In this document: in pieces, positions 40,575 through 49,747 of the stretch
Layout of the letters: every line of letters starts with the position of its first letter
Position numbering within the stretch: the stretch's first letter is position 1
NCBI GenBank assembly: GCA_015059965.1
Contig: SUZM01000005.1
Coordinates: forward strand, 83,055-147,054
Reading direction: 5' to 3'
Origin: Rikenellaceae bacterium
Lineage (GTDB): Bacteria; Bacteroidota; Bacteroidia; Bacteroidales; Rikenellaceae
Length of the DNA: 64,000 nucleotides
The notes under the pieces: generated by a model
What the model was told of the DNA's origin: nothing
Seen by the model: only the letters and a program-made list of their open reading frames with translations
The model's database searches: none
Position numbers and translations under genes: made by a program

Positions 40575-42830
40575 ATGGAGCAGGAGCATAAATCGAAGAT
40601 CAAGGGCGACATCTTGTTGCGCGTGAGACTGCTCTACAGCCTCTTCATCCTGATGGGTGTGGTAATCCTGGGCCGGCTTGTATGGGTGCAGTTTCTGAGC
40701 GACGAGGTCCGGATCAATGCCGCACGCATCGAGAGCCGCATCTTCCGCAAGGACTCCGTGCGGGCCCGGCGCGGCAACATCCTTTCGCGCGACGGCGAGG
40801 CGCTGGCCACCTCGATCTTCCGCTACCGCGTGGAGTTCGACATGGCCGCCGAGGGCTTCGACTCGCTGGAGCTCTTCCATGAACAGAGCGACTCGCTGGC
40901 CAAGCTCCTGGCCCTGCACTTCAGAGATCGCTCAGCGGCCGAATACAGCCGCCTGCTGCGCGAATCGCACGCCAAACACTACCGCCTGGTCTATCGCAAG
41001 GATACCACCTACTACAACTCCACCTCGTGGTTCGGCCGCCTGATCGACCGCATGCGGGGAGAGGAGCAGACCACACGCAAGCTCTACGACACGTTGCGCG
41101 ACCCGCGACCCGTGGAGATTCTGCCCCGCGAGGTGGACTACACGGAGTGGCAGACCCTGAAGGAGTTCCCGATCCTGAATTGGAATCTGGGCATGGTCTA
41201 CCGCCTGGTGCAGTCGGATCAACGCCTCTACCCCCAAGGGGAGTTGGCACGACGCACGATCGGACGTCTCGACGAGCGAGGCGCCTATGGCATCGAGGCC
41301 CTCTGCCGCGACCACCTGGCCGGGAAGGATGGCGTGGAGTGGCGCCAGCGCATTGCCCACGGCTTCTCGGGCCGCGTGGCGGGCCATGCGGGCAACATCG
41401 ACCCCGAGGATGGAGCCGATGTGGTCACCACGCTCGACCCTGATGTGCAGGATGTGGCCGACAAGGCCCTGCGCCGCCAACTCGAACGCCAGAATGCCCT
41501 CTGGGGCACCACAATCGTCATGGAGACCCAAACGGGCGAAATCCTGGCGCTGGCCAACCTCGGACGGAGATCCGATGGCTCGTATGGCGAGTTGGAAAAC
41601 TACGCCCTGAGCCGCCGCATGGAACCCGGATCGACCTTTAAGGCGGCGGCTCTGCTGGCCCTTGTGGAGGATTGCGGTGCGGAGCTTACGCTGAGCTACG
41701 ACTCGGAGGACGGCAAGCGTGTGAAGGTGGGCAAGGCCGAGGTGCAGGATTCGCACAGCGGCTTTGGGGTGGTCGATCTGAAGACCGCCACAGCCCAGTC
41801 GCTCAACGTCTTCTTTGCCAAGGCGATCTACGAGGCCTACAAGGAGGATCCGCAACGCTATGTCGATTTCCTGAAACATCTCCATCTGGATCGGCCCATG
41901 GGTCTTGAGGCCCTGGGCGAGCGTGCCCCTCTGCTCCCCGAACCGGGAAGCAAACTCTGGTATCCGCACGTCACGCTGCCCAACCTCGGCTACGGCTACG
42001 CCGTGGAGCTCACCCCGTTGCAGGTGGCAACCCTCTATAACGCCATTGCCAACGACGGCGAGATGGTTGCTCCGCAGCTCCTGCGCGAAATTCGGCGCGG
42101 CGACAAAGTGATAGAAAGTTTCGAGAAGCGGGTGCTGGTGGAGGAGATCTGCTCCAAAGAGTCGCTCAAAAAGGTGCGCGAATGCCTCGAAGAGGTGGTC
42201 CTGAGCGGCACGGCGAAATACTATTTGGGCGATACGACCCGTTATCGGGTGGCTGCCAAAACCGGCACGGCCAAGTATGCCCAAGGGGGAGTTCACTACT
42301 CGGACGGCTACTACCTGGGCTCCATGGTGGCCTACCTCCCGGCCGACAAGCCCCGCTACACGGTGCTCACCTCGATCTTCACGCAGCGCGGACGCGGCAC
42401 AACGATCTATGGCGCCGGTCTGGCCGGTCCCGTGGAGCAGCAGTTGGTGGGCTACCTCTCGACCCGTCACCCCGATTTTCGCAAAGAGATTACGGGTGAG
42501 GATGGGCTGACCCCCACCCGGATCAAGGGGGGCGACCTGGCCTCGGTACGCCGCGTGGCCGACCACTACGACAGCGATGCGGGAGAGGTGCCCCGTAAGG
42601 GCTGGGGGCGCATGGAGCACGACTCGATGGGGATGCGGGTAGTGGAGCTCGACAACGAGACCGACCGGGTTCCCGATGTGCGGGGCATGGGACTGAAGGA
42701 TGCCCTCTACCTCCTGGAGAGCCGGGGGCTCCGGGTAACCTTCTCGGGCCAAGGGGCCGTGGTAAAGCAGAGCCCCGAGGCGGGAGCACCCCTTAAAAGG
42801 GGAGCCACAGCCTCGATAACCCTGAAATAG
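40575..42830 (+). CDS. ftsI: Penicillin-binding protein, FtsI type with PASTA domain
   Basis: The septal peptidoglycan transpeptidase. The 751-aa protein has an N-terminal membrane anchor (LLYSLFILMGVVILGRLVW), the dimerisation domain with RRGNILSRDGEALATS, and the transpeptidase domain with the SxxK Ser353 in PGSTFKAAALL, SxN in QSLNVFFA (about 409), and KTG at 562 in AAKTGTAKYA. A C-terminal PASTA domain (DVRGMGLKDALYLLESRGLR) is normal for Bacteroidetes. It starts 3 bp after ftsL. A 156-bp spacer separates it from murE. Confidence 0.94.
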   Translation: MEQEHKSKIKGDILLRVRLLYSLFILMGVVILGRLVWVQFLSDEVRINAARIESRIFRKDSVRARRGNILSRDGEALATSIFRYRVEFDMAAEGFDSLELFHEQSDSLAKLLALHFRDRSAAEYSRLLRESHAKHYRLVYRKDTTYYNSTSWFGRLIDRMRGEEQTTRKLYDTLRDPRPVEILPREVDYTEWQTLKEFPILNWNLGMVYRLVQSDQRLYPQGELARRTIGRLDERGAYGIEALCRDHLAGKDGVEWRQRIAHGFSGRVAGHAGNIDPEDGADVVTTLDPDVQDVADKALRRQLERQNALWGTTIVMETQTGEILALANLGRRSDGSYGELENYALSRRMEPGSTFKAAALLALVEDCGAELTLSYDSEDGKRVKVGKAEVQDSHSGFGVVDLKTATAQSLNVFFAKAIYEAYKEDPQRYVDFLKHLHLDRPMGLEALGERAPLLPEPGSKLWYPHVTLPNLGYGYAVELTPLQVATLYNAIANDGEMVAPQLLREIRRGDKVIESFEKRVLVEEICSKESLKKVRECLEEVVLSGTAKYYLGDTTRYRVAAKTGTAKYAQGGVHYSDGYYLGSMVAYLPADKPRYTVLTSIFTQRGRGTTIYGAGLAGPVEQQLVGYLSTRHPDFRKEITGEDGLTPTRIKGGDLASVRRVADHYDSDAGEVPRKGWGRMEHDSMGMRVVELDNETDRVPDVRGMGLKDALYLLESRGLRVTFSGQGAVVKQSPEAGAPLKRGATASITLK

Positions 42831-42986
42831 CCCGCCGAGGGGGTTCGGTGTCGAAAGGCGGTGCCGGCTGCCGGTACAAGGCCCGTCGGCCCTGCGAACG
42901 AAACCCCGAAACCAGATGGTTGATTTTTAAAAATTTAACATTTACAAGAGCATAAAGTTTTGACAAGTAAACAGAAAACCATAGAG

Positions 42987-44456
42987 ATGAAGAGTCTGAA
43001 ATCTTTGCTTCGCGGGGTCGCCTGCACCGACTTTGTCGGACCCGAAGAGCAATCGGTGAACCACCTGGTCTACGACTCGCGCCAGGTGGCTGCGGGGGAC
43101 TGTTTCTTTGCCGTGGTGGGGTCGGCAAGCGACGGCCACGACTACATCCCCAAGGCCATTGAGGCGGGAGCCCGCACCGTGGTCTGCCAGCACCTGCCCC
43201 AGAGGCTCGATCCGCAGGTGAGCTATGTGGTGGTTGCAGAGACCAACGCGGCCATGGCCGAGATCGCCTCGAACTACTACGAAAACCCCTCGCGGGAGTT
43301 GAAACTGGTGGGTGTGACGGGCACGAACGGCAAGACCACGACCGCCACCCTGCTGGCCGACCTCTTCCAGAGACTGGGCTACCGCACGGGGCTGATCTCG
43401 ACGGTGGTTTATCGTGTGGGCGACAAGCAGATCCCCTCAACCCACACCACCCCCGACACGCTGCGACTGAATGCCCTGTTGCGCGAGATGGTTGATGCCG
43501 GCTGCGACTACTGTTTCATGGAGGTCTCGTCGCACGCCATAGCCCAGCATCGCGTGGCCGGGCTCCACTTTGCGGGAGGACTCTTCACCAACCTCACGCA
43601 CGACCACTTAGACTACCATAAGACCTTTGCCGAGTACCTGCGGGTGAAGAAGAGCTTCTTCGACACCCTTCCGAAGGAGGCCTTCGCACTGGTCAATATC
43701 GACGACAAGAACGGCCGGGTAATGGTGCAAAACACCCGGGCCCGGGTGCAGACGCTCTCGTTACAGTCGCCCGCCGATTTCCGCTGCAAGATCATCGAGA
43801 TGCAACTCGACGGCATGCTCCTGCAGATCGATGGGCGCGAGGTGTGGTTGCGCCAATTGGGCCGGTTCAACGCCTACAACCTCCTTACGATCTACTCGAC
43901 AGCTCTGCTGCTGGGTGCCGAGCGTGAGGAGGTGCTGCGACTGATGAGCACGCTCGATTCGGTGAGTGGTCGTTTCGAGACGATTCACGCCGCCGATGGC
44001 ACGGTGGCCATCGTGGACTATGCCCACACGCCCGATGCGTTGGAGAATGTGATCCGCACCATCGAGGAGATTCGCCGCCCCGAGCAGCAGCTCATTGTCC
44101 TCTGTGGCTGTGGCGGAGACCGCGACCGCACGAAACGTCCCGAGATGGCACAGATTGCCGTAAAGTACGCCTCGCTGGCGATCTTTACCTCGGACAACCC
44201 GCGCAGCGAATCCCCGGAGGCGATTCTGGACGACATGGTCGAGGGGCTCGACCCCGCGGCCCGCTACCTGCGCATAGCCCATCGTGGCGAGGCCATCCGC
44301 ACGGCCGCCCTGATGGCCAAGGCGGGCGATATCATCCTGCTGGCCGGCAAGGGGCATGAGACCTACCAGATCATCGGCACCGAGAGCCACCATTTCGACG
44401 ACAAAGAGGAGATCTCTGTCTGTTTGCAAACCTTACACCACTCTACACGCCGATAA
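42987..44456 (+). CDS. murE: UDP-N-acetylmuramoyl-L-alanyl-D-glutamate--2,6-diaminopimelate ligase
   Basis: Adds meso-diaminopimelate to UDP-MurNAc-dipeptide. The start is ATG 42987 (MKSLKSLLRGVACTDFVGPE). The ATP-binding loop is GVTGTNGKTTTATLL, with the Mur-ligase blocks EVSSHAIAQHRV, THDHLDYHKTFAEYL and VDYAHTPDALENVI. The DNPR motif (FTSDNPRSESPEAI) marks a DAP-type rather than a Lys-type enzyme. The 489-aa length is normal. It is in the dcw order between ftsI and mraY. Confidence 0.96.
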   Translation: MKSLKSLLRGVACTDFVGPEEQSVNHLVYDSRQVAAGDCFFAVVGSASDGHDYIPKAIEAGARTVVCQHLPQRLDPQVSYVVVAETNAAMAEIASNYYENPSRELKLVGVTGTNGKTTTATLLADLFQRLGYRTGLISTVVYRVGDKQIPSTHTTPDTLRLNALLREMVDAGCDYCFMEVSSHAIAQHRVAGLHFAGGLFTNLTHDHLDYHKTFAEYLRVKKSFFDTLPKEAFALVNIDDKNGRVMVQNTRARVQTLSLQSPADFRCKIIEMQLDGMLLQIDGREVWLRQLGRFNAYNLLTIYSTALLLGAEREEVLRLMSTLDSVSGRFETIHAADGTVAIVDYAHTPDALENVIRTIEEIRRPEQQLIVLCGCGGDRDRTKRPEMAQIAVKYASLAIFTSDNPRSESPEAILDDMVEGLDPAARYLRIAHRGEAIRTAALMAKAGDIILLAGKGHETYQIIGTESHHFDDKEEISVCLQTLHHSTRR

Positions 44457-44503
44457 AACCCGATTAAAAAAGAAAGTTTTGAATTATAACGAATAGAAAG
44501 ATT

Positions 44504-45748
44504 ATGCTTTATCATCTTTTTCAGTATTTGGATCGTCTCTACGACCTGCCCGGCTCGGGAATGTTTCAGTACATCTCGTTTCGTGCAGCTGCGGCCATCA
44601 TCCTCGCCCTGTTGATCGCCATCGTCTTCGGCAAGTCGATCATTCGCTTCCTGCAGCGCAAGCAGATCGGCGAGGAGATCCGCGACCTGGGGCTTGAGGG
44701 ACAGCTCGCCAAGCGTGGCACCCCCACCATGGGCGGTCTGATCATCCTGCTCTCGATCCTCGTGCCGGTGCTCCTGTTCGGCCGCCTGGACAATATCTAC
44801 ATTCTGTTGTTGCTGATCTCGACCCTCTGGCTCGGCTTTATCGGCGGCCTGGACGACTACATCAAGGTCTTTCGGCACAACAAAGATGGGCTGAAAGGAC
44901 GTTTCAAGATCGTAGGACAGGTGGGTCTGGGAATCATCGTAGGCCTGACGATGTGGCTCTCGGAGGATATTGTGGTGCGCGAGAAGGTCACCCGCCCCGT
45001 CGAGACCGTTACGGTGGATGAATTTGGCAACGAAGTGGTAAACCACAGCCGCCAGGTAGTCCTGAGCCCCGAGGCTTCGAAGACCAACAAAACGACCATC
45101 CCCTTCCTGAAGAATAACGAGCTGGACTACAGCGACCTGGTTGGGGGTAATGAGGGGCTCTCGTGGCTGCTCTACATCGCGGTGGCGATCTTTGTCGTAA
45201 CAGCCGTCTCGAACGGAGCCAACCTCACGGACGGCCTGGATGGCCTGGTGACGGGTGTCTCGGTACCGATTGTGGTGGTGCTGGGTGTACTGGCCTACCT
45301 CTCGGGCCACATTGTCTATGCCGACTACCTGAACATCATGTATATCCCGGGCAGTGGTGAGCTAGTGGTCTTCGCCGCCGCCTTCGTCGGAGCCCTGGTG
45401 GGCTTCTTGTGGTACAACGCCTTCCCGGCCCAAATCTTTATGGGCGACACGGGTTCGCTCTCCATCGGCGGCGTGATGGCCGTGATGGCCCTCTGCATCC
45501 GCAAGGAGCTCCTGCTTCCCCTCTTGTGCGGCATCTTCCTGGTCGAAAGCCTCTCGGTGATGATCCAGGTGAGCTACTTCAAGCATACGCGCAAGAAGTA
45601 TGGCGAGGGACGTCGCATCTTCCTCATGTCGCCCCTGCACCACCACTACCAGAAACGCGGATTCTTCGAGACAAAGATCGTCCTCCGCTTCTGGATCATC
45701 TCCCTGCTTTTGGCTGCACTCACTTTGGTAACGCTTAAGATTCGTTAA
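44504..45748 (+). CDS. mraY: Phospho-N-acetylmuramoyl-pentapeptide-transferase
   Basis: Makes lipid I from UDP-MurNAc-pentapeptide and undecaprenyl phosphate. The 414-aa, ten-helix protein has [71 protein letters not shown] and [17 protein letters not shown]. It is longer than the E. coli enzyme because of a periplasmic loop (about residues 155-210), as usual in Bacteroidetes. The TAA stop is the first three bases of the 11-copy heptad array. Confidence 0.96.
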   Translation: MLYHLFQYLDRLYDLPGSGMFQYISFRAAAAIILALLIAIVFGKSIIRFLQRKQIGEEIRDLGLEGQLAKRGTPTMGGLIILLSILVPVLLFGRLDNIYILLLLISTLWLGFIGGLDDYIKVFRHNKDGLKGRFKIVGQVGLGIIVGLTMWLSEDIVVREKVTRPVETVTVDEFGNEVVNHSRQVVLSPEASKTNKTTIPFLKNNELDYSDLVGGNEGLSWLLYIAVAIFVVTAVSNGANLTDGLDGLVTGVSVPIVVVLGVLAYLSGHIVYADYLNIMYIPGSGELVVFAAAFVGALVGFLWYNAFPAQIFMGDTGSLSIGGVMAVMALCIRKELLLPLLCGIFLVESLSVMIQVSYFKHTRKKYGEGRRIFLMSPLHHHYQKRGFFETKIVLRFWIISLLLAALTLVTLKIR

Positions 45749-45822
45749 TGAGCAATGAGCAATGAGCAATGAGCAATGAGTAATGAGTAATGAGCAATGA
45801 GCAATGTGCAATGAGCAATGAG
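45746..45822. repeat. Eleven-copy heptad tandem array between mraY and murD
   Basis: Eleven consecutive 7-mers, mostly CAATGAG with three TAATGAG units and one CAATGTG. The first TAATGAG supplies the mraY stop codon. Because seven is not a multiple of three, start-like ATG and stop-like TAA and TGA triplets occur in every frame. Confidence 0.95.
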
Positions 45823-45852
45823 TAGAGAACTGAGTAATAAAGATTATAGACA

Positions 45853-47214
45853 ATGAAAAGAATAGTTGTTTTGGGTGGTGGAATCAGTGGGTATGGTTCG
45901 GCCATTCTGGCCCAAAAGAAGGGGTTTGAGGTTTTCTTGTCCGATGCGGGAAAGATTGCCGAGCGCTACAAAGCAAAACTCGACGAGTGGAATGTTCCCT
46001 ACGAGGAGGGCGGCCATAGCGAGGAGCTGATCCTCTCGGCCTCGGAGGTGATCAAGTCCCCTGGAATCCCCGAGAAGGCCCCCATCATTCAAAAGTTGCG
46101 CGAAAAGGGAATCCCCGTAATCTCGGAGATGGAGTTCGCCTTTCGCTACATCGGCAAGGCCAAGACGATCTGCATCACCGGTTCGAACGGCAAGACCACC
46201 ACGACATCGCTGATCTACAAGATCATGCACGATGCCGGTAAGCGTGTGGCCCTGGGCGGCAACATCGGCGAGAGCTTCGCCTACTCCGTAGCCCAAGGCG
46301 GGTACGATTGGTATGTATTGGAGCTCAGCTCCTTCCAGCTCGATGGCATGTATGATTTCCGAGCCGATATTGCCGTACTGATGAACATCACCCCCGACCA
46401 CCTGGACCGTTACGACTACTGCTTCCAGAACTATGTGGACTCGAAGTTGCGCATCACCCAAAATCAACACTCGCGCAACTACTTCATCTACTCGGGAGAC
46501 GATGAGGTGATCTGGCACGAGATCGAGAAGCGCGGCCCGTCACTACACATGAAGCAACTCCCCTTTGCCGTAAAGTCGGTGGTGGCAAGTGGTGTGGGCG
46601 ACGCCTTCCCCGATGGCGACACCGGGAAATTTACGGCCGTGGTAGGGGCCCGCGAGGTCAATATCGACACCCGCAAGATGCAGATCAAGGGGCTCCATAA
46701 TACCTACAATGCCATGGCAGCCACCCTGGCCACCTTGGCCGCAGGGGTTACCCCCGCCAAGATCCGAAAGGCCATCTACGACTTTTCGCCTGTGGAGCAC
46801 CGCCTCGAACCCTCGGGGACAATCCGCGGCGTGGAGTGGATCAACGACTCGAAGGCCACCAACGTCGATTCGGTATGGTATGCCCTGGAGTCGATGAAGC
46901 GCCCCGTGGTTTGGATCGCCGGCGGCACGGACAAGGGTAACGACTACGAACCCCTGAAGGCTTTTGCCCGCGAAAAGGTCCACACACTGGTCTGCATGGG
47001 CCTCGACAACCAAAAATTGGAGGAGAGTTTTCGCGGGGTGGTGTCCGAAATCATCTCCACCTCGTCGCTGGACGAGGCGATGAAGGCCGCCGCCGCAGCT
47101 GCCCGCGAAGGAGACACGGTCTTGCTCTCGCCCGCCTGCGCCTCGTTCGACCTCTTCAAGAACTATGAGGAGCGCGGCCGCCTGTTCAAAGCCTGGATCA
47201 AAGAGAATCTTTAA
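45853..47214 (+). CDS. murD: UDP-N-acetylmuramoyl-L-alanine--D-glutamate ligase
   Basis: Adds D-glutamate in peptidoglycan precursor synthesis. The 453-aa product has the N-terminal UDP-binding IVVLGGGISGYGSAILAQKK, the ATP loop CITGSNGKTTTTSLIYKIMH, the Mur-ligase Glu block LELSSFQLDGM, MNITPDHLDRYDYCFQNYVD and NDSKATNVDSVWYALESMKR, then VVWIAGGTDKGNDYEPL. It is preceded by the heptad array, which leaves about 30 bp before the ATG at 45853. Confidence 0.96.
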   Translation: MKRIVVLGGGISGYGSAILAQKKGFEVFLSDAGKIAERYKAKLDEWNVPYEEGGHSEELILSASEVIKSPGIPEKAPIIQKLREKGIPVISEMEFAFRYIGKAKTICITGSNGKTTTTSLIYKIMHDAGKRVALGGNIGESFAYSVAQGGYDWYVLELSSFQLDGMYDFRADIAVLMNITPDHLDRYDYCFQNYVDSKLRITQNQHSRNYFIYSGDDEVIWHEIEKRGPSLHMKQLPFAVKSVVASGVGDAFPDGDTGKFTAVVGAREVNIDTRKMQIKGLHNTYNAMAATLATLAAGVTPAKIRKAIYDFSPVEHRLEPSGTIRGVEWINDSKATNVDSVWYALESMKRPVVWIAGGTDKGNDYEPLKAFAREKVHTLVCMGLDNQKLEESFRGVVSEIISTSSLDEAMKAAAAAAREGDTVLLSPACASFDLFKNYEERGRLFKAWIKENL

Positions 47215-47248
47215 GCGTTTCGGATTGGCATCATGCAACTAAAAGCCC

Positions 47249-48508
47249 ATGAAACAGGCGATGCAAACCAATGAGCCGACGCTCCTGGAGCGACTTTTTC
47301 GCGGCGACAAGGTGCTGTGGATCACGGCAGCCGTACTGGCCGTAATCTCGGTATTGGTGGTCTACTCCTCGACCGCCAAGATGGCTTATGCCGCCTCCAC
47401 GGCCCGCACCTCGGCCCACTTCCTGAGAGATCAGATCATCATCCTGATCCTCTCGGTGGCGGTGCTGATGGTGGTTTACCACATCAACAGCCGCGTCTAC
47501 AACTACTTCTCGCGTTGGATCTACCTGCTCTTCCTGGGCCTTACGGTGGCGGTCTACTTCCTGGGCCACTCCACCAACGGCGCCGCCCGATGGATCCCCA
47601 TCCTGGGGTTCAACCTTCAGCCTTCGGAGGGGCTCAAGGTGGCCACCATCCTCTTCCTGGCCCGCCAGCTCGCTTCGCGACAAAAGGTGATTCAAAAACT
47701 GCGCATCGTCCCCTCTCTCAACCCCATACGCTGGCGCGAGAAGGAGCAGAAGGCGATCTGGCGCGAGGGAACATGGCCGATTTTGGTTCCGATGGTCGCC
47801 TCGTGTCTGGTAATCTTCCCGGCCCACACCTCCTCAGCCGTGCTGGTCTTCGCCACCTCGCTGGTGATGATGCTCATCGGTCGTGTACGCCTACAGGAGC
47901 TCGCCAAGATCGTAGGTCTCGCCGTGGTGGGAGTCTTTCTGATCATGACCCTCAACCTGGGGCGCAGTGCCACGGCCGGCGGGCGTGTAGACACCTGGAT
48001 TGACCTCTGGACAGAGGACCGTACCGAGATCCCGGTGACGGATCTCAGCGATACCGAATGCTCGATGATCGCCATCCACAACGGAGGCTGGGTCGGCAAG
48101 GGGGCCGGACAGAGCGCCATGCGCGTAGAGATGACCCACCCCGAAAGCGACTATGCCTACGCCTTCTTTGTCGAGGAGTATGGCGTGATCATGGGACTTG
48201 TGCTGCTGATGCTCTACCTCTGGATCTTCTTCCGAGCCATCCTCATCTTCGAGGGGTGCGGCACAGCCTTCCCCGGCCTGCTGGTGCTGGGGCTCGCCCT
48301 GCTGATCACCTCGCAGGCGTTGCTCCATATCATGGTCACGCTGAACCTGATCCCCGAGACGGGGCAGACCCTCCCGCTGATCTCGCGAGGCGGCTCCTCA
48401 ACCCTCTTTACGGCCATCGCCTTAGGCATGATCCTCTCCGTGAGTCGCCAAAACGAGGAGCAGTCACACGACAAACCCAAGGATCAAAACCTGACCGAAA
48501 AAGTTTAA
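47249..48508 (+). CDS. ftsW: Peptidoglycan glycosyltransferase FtsW (SEDS family)
   Basis: The septal glycan polymerase that works with FtsI. The 419-aa SEDS protein has about ten helices, with the family signature near the C terminus (GLLVLGLALLITSQALLHIM, then VTLNLIPETGQTLPLISRGG SSTLF), plus STNGAARWIPILGFNLQPSE and ILFLARQLASR. It ends with a short cytoplasmic tail. It is the last dcw gene here: murG, murC, ftsQ, ftsA and ftsZ do not follow. Confidence 0.94.
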   Translation: MKQAMQTNEPTLLERLFRGDKVLWITAAVLAVISVLVVYSSTAKMAYAASTARTSAHFLRDQIIILILSVAVLMVVYHINSRVYNYFSRWIYLLFLGLTVAVYFLGHSTNGAARWIPILGFNLQPSEGLKVATILFLARQLASRQKVIQKLRIVPSLNPIRWREKEQKAIWREGTWPILVPMVASCLVIFPAHTSSAVLVFATSLVMMLIGRVRLQELAKIVGLAVVGVFLIMTLNLGRSATAGGRVDTWIDLWTEDRTEIPVTDLSDTECSMIAIHNGGWVGKGAGQSAMRVEMTHPESDYAYAFFVEEYGVIMGLVLLMLYLWIFFRAILIFEGCGTAFPGLLVLGLALLITSQALLHIMVTLNLIPETGQTLPLISRGGSSTLFTAIALGMILSVSRQNEEQSHDKPKDQNLTEKV

Positions 48509-48607
48509 CCATTTCTATTATTTTCCGAAACCGAAGAGGTTACAACAAGTAGATCTAAATGTGAATGATAAAATTTCCACCCATCACTCCTAATTCCTCA
48601 TTCAAAA

Positions 48608-49009
48608 ATGGACGATATACGTTTGGATAAATACCTTTGGGCGGTGCGCATCTTCAAGACGCGCAGCGATGCCGCCGATGCCATCCGCAACAACCGGGTG
48701 TTGGTGAACGATGCCTATTGCAAACCCTCACGCGAGGTGAAGATCGGTGACCGCATCTCGGTAAAGAAGATGCCCGTTACCTACCAATATAAGGTGGTAG
48801 AGCTCGTTTCAAGTCGCCAGCCGGCAAAGAATGTCCCCATCTACTGCCTCAACATCACCCCCGAGGAGGAGCTTGCCAAACTCAACACCCCGCGCGAGAC
48901 AATCTTCGTCTTCCGCGATCGCGGAACAGGACGCCCGACCAAAAAGGAGCGCCGCGACCTTGACTCGCTCATGGACGGCATCTTCTACGACGACGAAGAG
49001 GATCTGTAG
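48608..49009 (+). CDS. S4 domain RNA-binding protein (HslR/Hsp15-like)
   Basis: A 133-aa protein with an N-terminal S4 domain (DDIRLDKYLWAVRIFKTRSD, then AADAIRNNRVLVNDAYCKPS and DRISVKK), like heat-shock protein Hsp15, which binds stalled 50S subunits with nascent tRNA. The C-terminal extension (FRDRGTGRPTKKERRDLDSL) is basic then acidic. Two heptad units (CTAATTC, CTCATTC) lie 4-17 bp before the ATG. It is separated from ftsW by about 100 bp. Confidence 0.88.
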   Translation: MDDIRLDKYLWAVRIFKTRSDAADAIRNNRVLVNDAYCKPSREVKIGDRISVKKMPVTYQYKVVELVSSRQPAKNVPIYCLNITPEEELAKLNTPRETIFVFRDRGTGRPTKKERRDLDSLMDGIFYDDEEDL

Positions 49010-49033
49010 CCCAGGGCAGCTCCTCCGACAAGA

Positions 49034-49068
49034 GGTGGTTTTCGGGCCCCAAAAACCCGAAAACCACC
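49034..49068. terminator. Hairpin after the S4 gene
   Basis: GGTGGTTTTCGGG (49034-49046) and CCCGAAAACCACC (49056-49068) form a perfect 13-bp stem; the outer bases extend the pairing. No strong T-run follows. The rest of the 360-bp gap to the tRNA is AT-rich with no gene that I can see. Confidence 0.65.
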
Positions 49069-49350
49069 CCTTGTCAGCCTATTTTATATCCGATTTCGGC
49101 CTTCATAGAGATTTTGCAACAAGCCGGAATCTTAAAGAAAACTTGAAAGTTTTTCAAGAATTTTCAAGTTTTAAGTCTGTTTTCAAAAATTTCGACAGCC
49201 CCAACCGCATCATAGTCCCCTCTAAAAATTGCACGACCCGCAACCTCTTTTCGTCCCGCAAAAAGGGTTGGCAAAAGTCGATCCGCAAAGCCCAAAAGAG
49301 ATAAAAATTACTTTTTTGCTTTGATTTTCAAAAATTTCGGGATTTTTTTC

Positions 49351-49358
49351 TACCTTTG
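49351..49358 (+). promoter_or_regulatory. -7 box (TACCTTTG) for tRNA-Leu
   Basis: A perfect TAnnTTTG box ending 12 bp before the mature tRNA 5' end. Confidence 0.75.
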
Positions 49359-49370
49359 CAACAGAATTCT

Positions 49371-49452
49371 GCGGATATGGTGTAATTGGTAGCCACGTCA
49401 GACTTAGGATCTGATGCCTCACGGCGTGGGGGTTCGAGTCCCTTTATCCGCA
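49371..49452 (+). tRNA. tRNA-Leu (anticodon UAG)
   Basis: An 82-nt tRNA with acceptor GCGGATA/TATCCGC, D arm GTGTAATTGGTAGCCAC, anticodon stem TCAGA/TCTGA with the loop CTTAGGA (anticodon TAG), a long variable arm (GCCTCACGGCGTG) that marks a class II tRNA, and T arm GGGGTTCGAGTCCC. The discriminator A is at 49452 and CCA is not encoded. It reads CUN codons. Its 3' end is mirrored downstream by an inverted copy at 49489-49505. Confidence 0.95.
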
Positions 49453-49457
49453 CTTCA

Positions 49458-49481
49458 CAAGCGACCTTTTGGGGTCGCTTG
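49458..49481 (+). terminator. Terminator after tRNA-Leu
   Basis: CAAGCGACC and GGTCGCTTG form a 9-bp stem around TTTTGG, then TTTCGTTT. It is nested inside the longer inverted pairing of the tRNA 3' end with 49489-49505. Confidence 0.8.
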
Positions 49482-49488
49482 TTTCGTT

Positions 49489-49505
49489 TGCGGATAAAGA
49501 GACTC
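49489..49505 (-). repeat. Inverted copy of the tRNA-Leu 3' end
   Basis: TGCGGATAAAGAGACTC is the reverse complement of the tRNA 3' end (49436-49452) at 16 of 17 bases. Also, GTTCGAGTCCC of the T arm (49432-49442) recurs in direct orientation at 49685-49695. Confidence 0.75.
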
Positions 49506-49543
49506 GTCAGCGGGTGGCGCCTCGGCTGACTTGTCTCCGAATC

Positions 49544-49652
49544 TTGTCAGACAATTGCTCCGCAATTTTAGGAGTTGAGAAACTGTTGTCTTTGAAAATA
49601 AATTTTCTGCCAAAGTTTCTCAACTCCTAAACCCTTCGGGACCGTCTGACAA
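49544..49652. repeat. Nested inverted repeat downstream of the tRNA
   Basis: Inner arms TTAGGAGTTGAGAAACT (49568-49584) and its exact complement (49614-49630), and outer arms TTGTCAGAC (49544-49552) and GTCTGACAA (49644-49652). No gene lies inside; the 295-bp region between the tRNA and the patatin gene looks like a remnant element. Confidence 0.75.
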
Positions 49653-49747
49653 TCTTCTTCGGTCTGCTCTCGGCTACTGCCGCCGTTCGAGTCCCACTGC
49701 TGCTAGTTCGATAGTCTGGTACGATGTGGTACAGAACGCGACACCCT

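Noticed and set aside
45746..45822. CRISPR array
   Set aside because: The repeats are contiguous 7-mers with no spacers and no cas genes nearby.
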